IMG/VR virus record: IMGVR_UViG_3300042450_000242
Location: 1 to 41,124 of that record
DNA from: a virus
Length of the DNA: 41,124 nt
Strand: one strand, 5' to 3'
This document shows positions 1 through 6,886 of the stretch, piece after piece. A model generated the notes under the pieces. The model did not search any database and was not told the origin of the DNA. It was given only the letters and a program-made list of their open reading frames with translations. Position numbers and translations under genes: made by a program. Every line of letters starts with the position of its first letter. The stretch's first letter is position 1.

Positions 1-143
1 AAGGAAGTCTGATGTTACACTCCCTTCTATAGTTGAGCAGCCACATAACATAACAGATAATAACCAATCTATTAAAAATGGGGCTATCAATGAAGAACCT
101 GCAACTGGTCTGCGAAGCGAAACTAAGCCTAGACGAAAGCGAA
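1..143. repeat. Direct terminal repeat, left copy (circular-map junction)
   Basis: Bases 1-143 recur at 40982-41124 with a single mismatch (G at 127, A at 41108). The simplest reading is an overlap from a circularly assembled genome of 40,981 bp. A true short packaged terminal repeat is possible but less likely, because the repeat lies inside coding sequence and its two copies differ. The mismatch is synonymous (Lys) in the junction gene but changes Ser to Asn in the prohead protease frame. Confidence 0.95.
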
Positions 144-157
144 TCAAGCAGCAATAG
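2..157 (+). CDS. 3' part of the junction-spanning small gene
   Basis: Read from base 2, this frame is open to TAG at 155-157 and is the continuation of the gene starting at 40938. It has no start of its own in this copy. The last residues are strongly basic. It overlaps the protease gene (start at 78 or 90), an unusually long overlap for this compact genome, and may support coupled translation of the protease, which lacks a clear ribosome binding site at its first ATG. Confidence 0.55.
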   Translation, partial: RKSDVTLPSIVEQPHNITDNNQSIKNGAINEEPATGLRSETKPRRKRIKQQ

Positions 158-872
158 AGGCGCAATACAGGCCCGTGCTACCACTTGGGGTGCTAGAGAA
201 GGTTTAGACGGAAGGCGGTTTAACTACCAGCCCGAAGGCTTTACTCAATGGGCAGAAGAATTCTCCAAAGCGGATAAACCGCTACCTATGTTCCTCAACC
301 ATAACGACAGCGGGATGCCTGTCGGTCAGTGGAATGAATTTGAGTTCGACGAGGAAGGTATGACCGCTAAAGGCCAGATCTATATGAATACGGTTGGCGG
401 ATCCGATCTTCATTCTGTATTAAAAGAATCTCCCAATATGTTTGGTGGCGTTAGTGTCGGCGCGTTCGCTGAAGAAGCGTCTATGGTCGATGAAGAAGGC
501 AACCCCACCAAAGAGGCCGACGGATACTTCAGAATAACTAAGGGCGGTCTGCGCGAAGTCTCTGTCGTAATGTATCCAAATAATCCAAGTTCTGAAATCA
601 GTAGACTAGAGGCGTTTGATGCTGAAGGGCATCTATTGATTAGAGTAATCGAAAAGACTCTGCGGGAAGCAGGGTTAACGCGAAAAGATGCGACCACCGC
701 GTCTTTGGTTTTTAAGAGAGTAGTCGAGGCGCGGGAAGCCCTCAACGAAGCTCTTGATCCTCAACCGAATCAGGGGGAGCCTGACGCGGTGGCAACAAAG
801 CAAGCCGACGAAATTCTTAAAGCTCTAAAAGAGCGGGAATTACTGAAGGCATTATCTCAACGTCTTAAATAA
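78..872 (+). CDS. HK97-family prohead maturation protease
   Basis: This serine protease (U35 type) cleaves the capsid N-terminal delta domain during head maturation. The first 180 or so residues match the family layout: a His in FLNHNDS (about residue 75) and a Ser in GGVSVGAF (about residue 126) are the likely catalytic pair, followed by LREVSVVMYPNNPSS, the usual end of the core. The C-terminal part (about 190-264) is charged and helical, as in proteases with a scaffold-like tail. It lies directly before the major capsid gene, 11 bases away. ATG 90 (MKNLQLV) is an alternative start; neither has a strong Shine-Dalgarno, although GGGG precedes ATG 90. Confidence 0.9.
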   Translation: MGLSMKNLQLVCEAKLSLDESESSSNRGAIQARATTWGAREGLDGRRFNYQPEGFTQWAEEFSKADKPLPMFLNHNDSGMPVGQWNEFEFDEEGMTAKGQIYMNTVGGSDLHSVLKESPNMFGGVSVGAFAEEASMVDEEGNPTKEADGYFRITKGGLREVSVVMYPNNPSSEISRLEAFDAEGHLLIRVIEKTLREAGLTRKDATTASLVFKRVVEAREALNEALDPQPNQGEPDAVATKQADEILKALKERELLKALSQRLK

Positions 873-883
873 AGGAAATCAAA

Positions 884-2227
884 ATGTTAGAAGTTATCGA
901 GAAACTAGACAACATCGAAGCAGCAAACACCGCCAAGATCGAAGAAATCAAGGGCGAAGTAAACGTATCTATGGAAGCCATGCGGACTGAGGTTGCCGAG
1001 AAAGTCGCAGCCCTAGAAGCTAAGGTCGCATCTATTCAAGTACCTGCATTACTGATGCCTAAAGCAAAGACAGTCTCACAAGATGTAAATCGTAGAGTTA
1101 AGGAACAACTGAGCGACTTCGTAAAGTCTAGCAGCCGGATGGAAAAAGAGATCAGCCTGTTCGAGAGCGATTCGCAGTATGACGCTTTCTTAAAAGAAGC
1201 CGCTGGTCTACAGGGTTCTGGCGCCGGGGTCGGCGGTCGTACTGCCTATGATCCTGTATTCGTTGCATTGCGTTTGGCTAATCCTATGCGCGGCGTATCA
1301 CGCACCGTTGCAACCGATGGCTCTACCTATCAATTCCGCGCCAAAATTGGCAACACTGGCCCGGCTTGGGGCTATCCTATCCAGAACAACGGATCCGCAA
1401 CCACAGTGGCAACCAACATCTGGCAACTGACTCTGCAAGATATTAATGTTCAGTTCCCATTGCGTACCGCTGCACTGGACGACATTGATGGTCTGGAAAG
1501 CAACGTAGTATCTGATATGTTGGTCGAGTTCAGTGAGCAAGAAGGTATCTCAATGATCCAGAACGACGATCAGAGTTCCGATGCTGGCGTAATCGCTGCT
1601 ACTGGTGGTATTAATGGTCTGCGCGGTTTGAACCAATACGCTGGTGGTAACGGTGCCTACGCTCCGGGTGTAACCACTACGGCTGCATACGGAACAAGCG
1701 GAACAGGCTCTAGCAGTGGCTTGTCTAGCATCGCTACCTACGATCAACTGGTAACGAACGGCAACACCGCTGGCGCAGCAAACATTCAGTACAAGGACGT
1801 TATTAACTTTATCTATGCTTTGCCACAACAATACTGGACAACATCTGCACGTTTCGTTATCAATCCAATTTTGCTTTCACAGATTCGCGGATTGACCGAT
1901 GACAACGGCACGCCAGTATTCGAGCGTATGAGTCCTCTGGAAACAGACGGAATCGTAGGTCGCTTGTGTGGATTTGATGTTGTTGTAAACAAGTATCTGG
2001 ATACCCCTAGCTACGCTGGCGTGGACAAAAATAACCTGTACCCAATGTATTTTGGTGACTGGTCACGCGGGCATACCATTGTTGACCGTCTCAATATGGT
2101 TATGCGTAGGTACGATCAGACACTCCCGGGCTTTATAACCTTCTACGGTGAGAAGCGTCTATGTACCAGCGTTGTTGATCCTTTCAGCATTATCCGTTAC
2201 CGTTCAACCTATACGGCTAACGACTAA
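884..2227 (+). CDS. Major capsid protein, HK97 fold
   Basis: The protein is 447 residues long. Residues 1-60 are predicted coiled coil (repeated E/K/A-rich heptads), typical of the delta domain that acts as internal scaffold and is removed by the neighbouring protease. The core starts near LKEAAGLQGSGAGVGG and holds typical HK97-like stretches (PLRTAALDDIDGLES, GLRGLNQYAGG, YWTTSARFVINP, GFDVVVNKY). A good ribosome binding site (AAAGGAA) precedes the ATG. It sits between the protease and a shorter paralogue of itself at 2277. The identification as capsid is firm; whether hexons and pentons both come from this gene is open because of the paralogue. Confidence 0.92.
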   Translation: MLEVIEKLDNIEAANTAKIEEIKGEVNVSMEAMRTEVAEKVAALEAKVASIQVPALLMPKAKTVSQDVNRRVKEQLSDFVKSSSRMEKEISLFESDSQYDAFLKEAAGLQGSGAGVGGRTAYDPVFVALRLANPMRGVSRTVATDGSTYQFRAKIGNTGPAWGYPIQNNGSATTVATNIWQLTLQDINVQFPLRTAALDDIDGLESNVVSDMLVEFSEQEGISMIQNDDQSSDAGVIAATGGINGLRGLNQYAGGNGAYAPGVTTTAAYGTSGTGSSSGLSSIATYDQLVTNGNTAGAANIQYKDVINFIYALPQQYWTTSARFVINPILLSQIRGLTDDNGTPVFERMSPLETDGIVGRLCGFDVVVNKYLDTPSYAGVDKNNLYPMYFGDWSRGHTIVDRLNMVMRRYDQTLPGFITFYGEKRLCTSVVDPFSIIRYRSTYTAND

Positions 2228-2230
2228 GAA

Positions 2231-2257
2231 AACGCGGGGGAGAAATCCCCCGTCTTT
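2231..2257 (+). terminator. GAAA-tetraloop hairpin between the two capsid genes
   Basis: A stem of about 8 bp (GCGGGGGA / TCCCCCGT, one wobble) closes on a GAAA tetraloop at 2242-2245 and is followed by TCTTTCC. The T-run is short, so it may be a partial terminator or a stabilising 3' end. Either would lower expression of the second capsid gene relative to the first. The function is inferred from shape and place. Confidence 0.55.
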
Positions 2258-2276
2258 CCAATTAAAAGGAACTCAC

Positions 2277-3314
2277 ATGAGCCTAATTCTCGAAGCAGTA
2301 AAAACAGCACTGTCCGGGGGTCGGGCTGTTGTTAGTTTGAAAGAAGCCGCTGGACTAACTGGTTCTGGTACTGGTGTTGGCGGTCGCGTTATTTATGACC
2401 AAGCCTTTGCGCCATTAAGGTATGGCAACCCATTCCGTATGTGTGGCGTTCGAGAAGTAATGACCACAGGATCGGAAGAAGCGTTTGTAGTCAAGACGGG
2501 GAACGCTACAGTAATCCAGACCAGCACTACGAATCCGTGGGGCTACGGAATAAAGAATGATGTGGGAAACTACGCCACTTCTTTTTGGCAAATCTCTCAA
2601 AAATCTATTAATGCAGTCGTTCCTATTCGTACCGCGATCTTGTCCGACATTGACGGACTCGATGAAAGCATCGTATCGGACATAGCTTTAGAATTTGCAC
2701 AACAAGAAGCCCTGTCTATGATGCTGAATAACGACCAAGTAAGCGGAGCATCAACCCCTCAAACAGGGCAGGCTGACGGACTGCGTGGACTGAATCTCTA
2801 TGCCGGGAGTACCTCGGCAGCAGCCTTTGGGACTAATGGATCAGCCGTTACTAATGGTCGGCATACAATTCTACAGACAGCCGCAGCGTCTAAAACTGTT
2901 GTTACCTATGACGATCTAACCGCATTAGCTTCCGCGCTTCCCGCTCAGTATTGGATGAGTCCGTGTACAGCGTGGATGATGCACCCAAACACAATCCAAT
3001 TGTTTAGGCAATTAAAAGACACCGCCGGATTTCCAGTTCTATTCGAATCAGGTGATGATGATGGTGGTTCCGTATGTAGCATCTTTGGTTTCCCCGTCAT
3101 TCCAAATCCTTACATGAGCGAATATGGGGCAAGCACCTACCCTATCTATCTAGCTGCTTGGGATAGCTTCATGACCATCGCCGATAATGAGATGATGAGT
3201 ATTCAACGGTTGGAACAGTATCAGCCCGGATTCATTTCTCTGTACGCTGAGAAGCGGGTATGTTCTACCGTTCGTGATGTATTTGCTGGTGTGCGCGTAG
3301 TCTGTCCAGCATAG
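2277..3314 (+). CDS. Second HK97-fold capsid protein (paralogue without delta domain)
   Basis: This 345-residue protein aligns along its length with the core of the preceding major capsid protein. Shared stretches include LKEAAGL-GSG-GVGGR, PIRTAILSDIDGLDESIVSD against PLRTAALDDIDGLESNVVSD, GLRGLN-YAG, QYWMSPCTAWMMHPN, and a common C-terminal pattern (QPGFISLYAEKR against LPGFITFYGEKR). It lacks the N-terminal coiled coil, so it would not be a cleaved scaffold-bearing subunit. A likely role is a minor capsid or vertex subunit, by analogy with T4 gp24 beside gp23; this is inference. The chosen ATG follows AAAGGAAC; an upstream in-frame extension overlaps the first capsid gene and is less likely. 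Confidence 0.85.
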   Translation: MSLILEAVKTALSGGRAVVSLKEAAGLTGSGTGVGGRVIYDQAFAPLRYGNPFRMCGVREVMTTGSEEAFVVKTGNATVIQTSTTNPWGYGIKNDVGNYATSFWQISQKSINAVVPIRTAILSDIDGLDESIVSDIALEFAQQEALSMMLNNDQVSGASTPQTGQADGLRGLNLYAGSTSAAAFGTNGSAVTNGRHTILQTAAASKTVVTYDDLTALASALPAQYWMSPCTAWMMHPNTIQLFRQLKDTAGFPVLFESGDDDGGSVCSIFGFPVIPNPYMSEYGASTYPIYLAAWDSFMTIADNEMMSIQRLEQYQPGFISLYAEKRVCSTVRDVFAGVRVVCPA

Positions 3315-3324
3315 GGAGTGAACT

Positions 3325-3978
3325 ATGCCAGTCGAAAATATGACGCTATCGGAGTTTTTCGGATCAAACCGAAATCCGTATAACTATGCGAAAGTAGAGC
3401 AGATAGCGAGGGATACCACTACTCAATGGCTAACGACTGAGGAGATCACCCAACAGCTAAACTTGTTCCAAGACGAATCTCAGGACGCTTATCTTGAGAG
3501 CATCGAACTGGCTACTCGTTTTATTATTGAGGACTACTTGGGCATGGCGGTATTCAGCACACAGTATCGCGTGTACTACGGCAATTCTGGCGTGTATGGA
3601 ACAGCTCTATATCTCGACTTGCCGGAAGTATCAATTGGATCGGCAGGGGTAACAGTTAACTCAGTGGTCTATTACGGGGTGGAAAGTAATGCACAAATTA
3701 CTCTGGAAGCAACTGACTATTTTTACGATCAGACGGGGAATAGGGTTGTGGTATCAGCAATACCTGCAACCCTTAATCAGACCTTTGCCAATCCGATCAT
3801 AGTTACTTATACACAGAACTCAAACCCGATTGCCTTTTATCCAGTGATAAAGCAAGCTGGATTACTGATGCTAACCCATCTCTATAATAATCGTTCCAAT
3901 ACATCCGTAGAGATATTGAGAGATTTGCCTTTTGGGGTGTCGCAATTGCTCCGCCCCTACAAACCTCTGGTTATGTGA
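3325..3978 (+). CDS. Head-tail connector protein (gp6-like adaptor)
   Basis: This 217-residue protein lies immediately after the capsid genes, where HK97-type phages encode the adaptor that docks under the portal. The segment LFQDESQDAYLESIELATRFIIEDYLG resembles the helical N-terminal part of phage gp6-like connector proteins. A beta-rich middle part and a helical C-terminus (KQAGLLMLTHLYNNRS) fit the same family. Its stop overlaps the next start, so it is in one operon with the stopper-like gene. Confidence 0.75.
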   Translation: MPVENMTLSEFFGSNRNPYNYAKVEQIARDTTTQWLTTEEITQQLNLFQDESQDAYLESIELATRFIIEDYLGMAVFSTQYRVYYGNSGVYGTALYLDLPEVSIGSAGVTVNSVVYYGVESNAQITLEATDYFYDQTGNRVVVSAIPATLNQTFANPIIVTYTQNSNPIAFYPVIKQAGLLMLTHLYNNRSNTSVEILRDLPFGVSQLLRPYKPLVM

Positions 3979-4322
3979 TGTCTATCAGAAGATATGAAAA
4001 TATCACTATTAATCATGTAACTAATGGGGTCAATACCATTGGGGAATACACCACGACTATTACCCCGTGGTTCGAGACTAGGGGGCTTATCGCTGACGTA
4101 GCCAATTCACTAAGGATCAGTGAGCGATATAGAGTCTATCAAGACTTGGTGAACATAACGGTTAACTACACTCCGAACAACAAAGAGATTGTGGATAACC
4201 AGAACTTATACAGCATTAACTGGCGCGGATTCGATTGGAGAATTACGGATATTAGGGAATCGAATGATCGGATGAAGGTGACTTATATCTGTTACCGCAA
4301 CGACCCGGAGACACCTGTATGA
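3975..4322 (+). CDS. Head-tail stopper / head closure protein
   Basis: This 115-residue beta-rich protein overlaps the preceding gene at its start and the following gene at its stop. Its size, order and pattern (an early WFETRGLIADV strand, a middle RYRVYQDLVNITVNY, a C-terminal NWRGFDWRITDIRESNDRMKVTYICYR) match head closure proteins of the SPP1 gp16 / phage head-tail adaptor type, which seal the portal after packaging. The call rests on order and overall pattern and not on a catalytic signature. Confidence 0.7.
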   Translation: MMSIRRYENITINHVTNGVNTIGEYTTTITPWFETRGLIADVANSLRISERYRVYQDLVNITVNYTPNNKEIVDNQNLYSINWRGFDWRITDIRESNDRMKVTYICYRNDPETPV

Positions 4323-4735
4323 GTCAAAACAATCCGTTTGTATATGCAGAGGCGATCCAGTACCAACTTGCGGCAATCTTTAGCCCAGTACCAGTCTATG
4401 CCAACTTCAATAGGAACTGGGCTACAGAGGAGAAGTTTGTAACGTGGCAACTAAGAAATGTTCACCAACCCGTGTATACTGGTCAAACACAAAGCAACAA
4501 AGGGATTGATACCCCTGTATTCCAGACAACCATATTTTGCAAGGCGATGACTGATGCCTTTAATTTAGGCAATACGTTTTTGCAAGAACTGCACGGTTAC
4601 TCTGGATTATTCGGGAGCGTAACAGATGGATTTTTCATAGCTAAGGCAGATGTTCATTGGCTCTACAACACCTATGACAACGAGCTTGGCATGAATCAAA
4701 TTATACTAGATTGCACAATGGATATTCCTACATAA
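4319..4735 (+). CDS. Tail terminator / tail completion protein (putative)
   Basis: This 138-residue protein is coupled by ATGA overlap to the stopper gene and precedes the major tail protein, the classical place of the tail terminator (lambda U / SPP1 gp17 type). It has alternating helices and strands of the expected length, but no residue signature I can name. It may instead be a minor tail protein. Confidence 0.55.
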   Translation: MSQNNPFVYAEAIQYQLAAIFSPVPVYANFNRNWATEEKFVTWQLRNVHQPVYTGQTQSNKGIDTPVFQTTIFCKAMTDAFNLGNTFLQELHGYSGLFGSVTDGFFIAKADVHWLYNTYDNELGMNQIILDCTMDIPT

Positions 4736-4772
4736 GACAAAATCTTTTTAACTCTTATCAAAGGCGAACATC

Positions 4773-5297
4773 ATGGCACTGATTAATAAAATTTTACCCG
4801 GATACACAGCAACCCTCTGGATGCAAACAGGCTCAACTCCAACAGCTTTGAGCGTAGCGAATCTATCGGTATGGACTGGTCACGTTGCTGCAATTATTGG
4901 AACTTCTGCTGGCGGCACTGGTGGCGATGGAATCCAAATTCCTGTAGAGGCTGTCCCTGCTTTCGGTGCAGATGATGCGGTGGCGGCCTACTCTGTCGCG
5001 GGTGCGCGAACTGGCGCAAAGGTCACAACTCAGAATCAAGTGACCTCCCTAACAACTACCGCAGCTTGGAATCCGGCTGACACAGCACAGTTACTTATCC
5101 GTGCTGATGGTTATGGCGGGACTGTAGTTAGAACCTATGTGGTTGCTGTCTACGATGGCACTGATACGGTTGCATACGCGTTCAATGGTATGGTGGGCGG
5201 TCTGCAATGGGACTTGCAACCTAATGCAGAAAGCAAGTTCATATTCACCATACATCCTATTGGTGGATTGTACTACGGCTGGTCAAACAACGCCTAA
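4773..5297 (+). CDS. Major tail tube protein
   Basis: This 174-residue beta-rich protein begins ALINKILPGYTATLWMQTG and is preceded by AAAGGCG. It is followed by a strong hairpin, as expected for a highly expressed structural gene. Its place, after the terminator-like gene and upstream of the frameshifted chaperone and tape measure, fits the tail tube subunit. The sequence is rich in Thr, Ala, Gly and Val, with no evident extra Ig domain. Confidence 0.75.
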   Translation: MALINKILPGYTATLWMQTGSTPTALSVANLSVWTGHVAAIIGTSAGGTGGDGIQIPVEAVPAFGADDAVAAYSVAGARTGAKVTTQNQVTSLTTTAAWNPADTAQLLIRADGYGGTVVRTYVVAVYDGTDTVAYAFNGMVGGLQWDLQPNAESKFIFTIHPIGGLYYGWSNNA

Positions 5298-5322
5298 GAG
5301 ATAACCCCGCCCTTCGGGGCGG
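5298..5322 (+). terminator. UUCG-loop hairpin after the major tail protein
   Basis: ACCCCGCCC and GGGCGGGT pair around a TTCG tetraloop, with one bulged C, forming a very stable GC-rich stem. No T-tract follows (ATACAATATG), so it is more likely a transcript-stabilising or attenuating hairpin than a full terminator. Confidence 0.5.
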
Positions 5323-5331
5323 GTATACAAT

Positions 5332-5553
5332 ATGACAACAAACAATTCGGCAGCATTATTAGACTACATAATCCATCAGGCGAACTCAGGCCAAAAAAAC
5401 TGGTTCAGCCATCAACAGCAGCGTATCGCCGGGATACACCTAGCATACGAAATAGCACGGAATCACGCCGACACCATGACGCCCGACGAGGTCGCTGATT
5501 ACACCGTCCAACTAAATAACGCGATTTATAAAAAGATAGTATTAGGGGATTAA
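5332..5553 (+). CDS. Small phage protein of unknown function
   Basis: This is a 73-residue, mostly helical protein between the major tail protein and the HK97 gp10-like gene. Its stop codon TAA overlaps the ATG of the next gene (TTAATG), indicating coupling. No motif is recognised. The place suggests a tail assembly accessory protein. Confidence 0.6.
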   Translation: MTTNNSAALLDYIIHQANSGQKNWFSHQQQRIAGIHLAYEIARNHADTMTPDEVADYTVQLNNAIYKKIVLGD

Positions 5554-6062
5554 TGTCTAAGATAGACATTAAATTCGAGGGGTATCTTGAACTGAAAGAA
5601 GTGTTCCAGACTCTCTCGGATAACTTCGGCCCGAAGGACAATATGTCCATTCTCCGAAAGTCTGTCGGTCAATCCATGCGCCCTGTATTAGCAAAGGCCA
5701 GAGGGCTTGTTCCCAAAGATACAGGGGCATTAAGCGCGTCGCTACAGATCGAATCTAGGAAGCCTACGCGCAAGGATCGCGGGTCTAAATATGTAAGCAT
5801 GGGTGACTCAGTGATAGGCGTGGTAACTACTGCGCCCGGATCAAAGTTAGCCAAAACAAAATTCCGTAATCAGAAAACAGGTTCTAAGCAGGTTGGAATA
5901 CCGAGCGATGCTCGAGCTATAGCAGTAGAGTTCGGGACTGTAAAGATGGCTGGAACGCCATTTATGCGCCCCGCGTTAGAGTCCGAGTCTGAAACCGTCC
6001 TCGGTGATTTATCTGAGTTAATAAGACAAAACATTTTGAAGTTCAAATCAAAAAAACTATAA
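5553..6062 (+). CDS. HK97 gp10-like head-tail / tail completion protein
   Basis: This 169-residue protein matches the gp10 family pattern: an N-terminal helix, then RPVLAKARGLVPKDTGALSAS and, later, AVEFGTVKMAGTPFMRPALE. The motif 'PKDTGALSASL ... EFGT...PFMRPA' is characteristic of this group. The protein is involved in joining head and tail. It usually lies before the tail terminator; here it lies after the major tail protein, a modest change of gene order. Confidence 0.85.
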   Translation: MSKIDIKFEGYLELKEVFQTLSDNFGPKDNMSILRKSVGQSMRPVLAKARGLVPKDTGALSASLQIESRKPTRKDRGSKYVSMGDSVIGVVTTAPGSKLAKTKFRNQKTGSKQVGIPSDARAIAVEFGTVKMAGTPFMRPALESESETVLGDLSELIRQNILKFKSKKL

Positions 6063-6071
6063 GGATACGAC

Positions 6072-6539
6072 ATGAATAAGCTAGAGAAGGCTCTGGGATC
6101 ACAATTTGCAAAAAACAAAGAGAATGTACGGACACGATCTTTTGTGCTTGGTGGGCATACCTTCAAGGTAAAGGTTCCACTGACAAAAGAGTTTGAAGAT
6201 ATGCAGGTTCGGATGGAGGCGGTTGATCCAGAAATTTTATTTACATATTATCAAGAGCTTATCGACAACCTAAAAGACAATAAGGATGTTGAGTTAAGTG
6301 AGAATGATGTTCTTATTGGCGGGATGTCAATGAGAGAGGCGGCAAAGAACAAATTGATACTGGAACAGCGGATAACAGAATTGTTCCGGCTACTCGTGCC
6401 AGAAGAACCAGACTTCGACATGGTGAACATTACTTACACCATGATAGATGAGTTATTCCCGCTCCCAATACAGATGCAGATAATCAAGGGCATCAGCGAA
6501 ACTGTATCGCCCGGATACGAGGAAGCTAAGGGAAAATAA
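6072..6539 (+). CDS. Tail assembly chaperone, short form (G-like)
   Basis: This 155-residue protein lies directly upstream of the tape measure protein, the place of lambda gpG. It would coat the tape measure and recruit tail tube subunits. It is charged and mostly helical. It ends at TAA 6537-6539, directly after the slippery heptamer GGGAAAA in the correct register (G GGA AAA). The sequence therefore predicts both this short form and a longer -1 frameshift product. Confidence 0.8.
   Translation: MNKLEKALGSQFAKNKENVRTRSFVLGGHTFKVKVPLTKEFEDMQVRMEAVDPEILFTYYQELIDNLKDNKDVELSENDVLIGGMSMREAAKNKLILEQRITELFRLLVPEEPDFDMVNITYTMIDELFPLPIQMQIIKGISETVSPGYEEAKGK
6530..6536 (+). other. Programmed -1 ribosomal frameshift site (G GGA AAA)
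   Basis: The heptamer GGGAAAA lies with phase X XXY YYZ relative to the upstream gene and is followed at once by a TAA stop. Lambda uses GGGAAAG at the same place between G and T. A -1 slip puts ribosomes into a frame open from 6536 to 6877. I did not find a convincing downstream stem by eye; the adjacent stop codon itself may cause pausing. Confidence 0.85.
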
Positions 6540-6877
6540 CGGGGTCAGTCCGTCGGCAGGTTAAAGCAGTGCTTACGGCAAACGGAACTGATCCTGATAG
6601 CATAGATGAAGAACGGTTCACAGACATTTGTATCATGTATGTCGATGGACTGATAGGCAATCGAGGGATGATGGAAGTGCTAGGCTCATTGACTGGCGCA
6701 ATATATAATTACATGAGGTCAGAGAATCAAGCCGCCTTTAAGCTACAAGACATAATACCAAAGACATATAATTACTTGTATCCTCCCTTGACCGAGCAAC
6801 AGAAGGCAGATCAAGTTAATGAGGCGTTACAGAATTATATGAAAGCGGCTCCAAACGCGCCCAAGAAAATATTTTAG
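6536..6877 (+). CDS. Tail assembly chaperone, frameshifted T extension (GT-like)
   Basis: This is read by a -1 shift from the upstream chaperone, giving a fusion of about 268 residues (155 + 113). The extension starts ITGSVRRQVKAVL and contains a helical, acidic stretch. Independent initiation at GTG 6569 is possible but there is no good ribosome binding site. By analogy with lambda gpGT, the T part would bind the tail tube subunit while G binds the tape measure. It ends 9 bases before the tape measure gene. Confidence 0.8.
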   Translation: MTGSVRRQVKAVLTANGTDPDSIDEERFTDICIMYVDGLIGNRGMMEVLGSLTGAIYNYMRSENQAAFKLQDIIPKTYNYLYPPLTEQQKADQVNEALQNYMKAAPNAPKKIF

Positions 6878-6886
6878 GGGTAGATA

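Noticed and set aside
1-143. A genuine packaged direct terminal repeat as in T7-like phages
   Set aside because: The repeat is only 143 bases, lies inside coding sequence, and differs at one base. A circular assembly overlap explains it better. Read-end data would be needed to revive the idea.
410-745. Long minus-strand open frame inside the protease gene
   Set aside because: It is a shadow of a well-supported plus-strand gene, lacks a ribosome binding site and recognisable motifs. The same applies to other antisense frames, such as 7123-7524, 13833-14132, 31261-31716 and 34121-34402.
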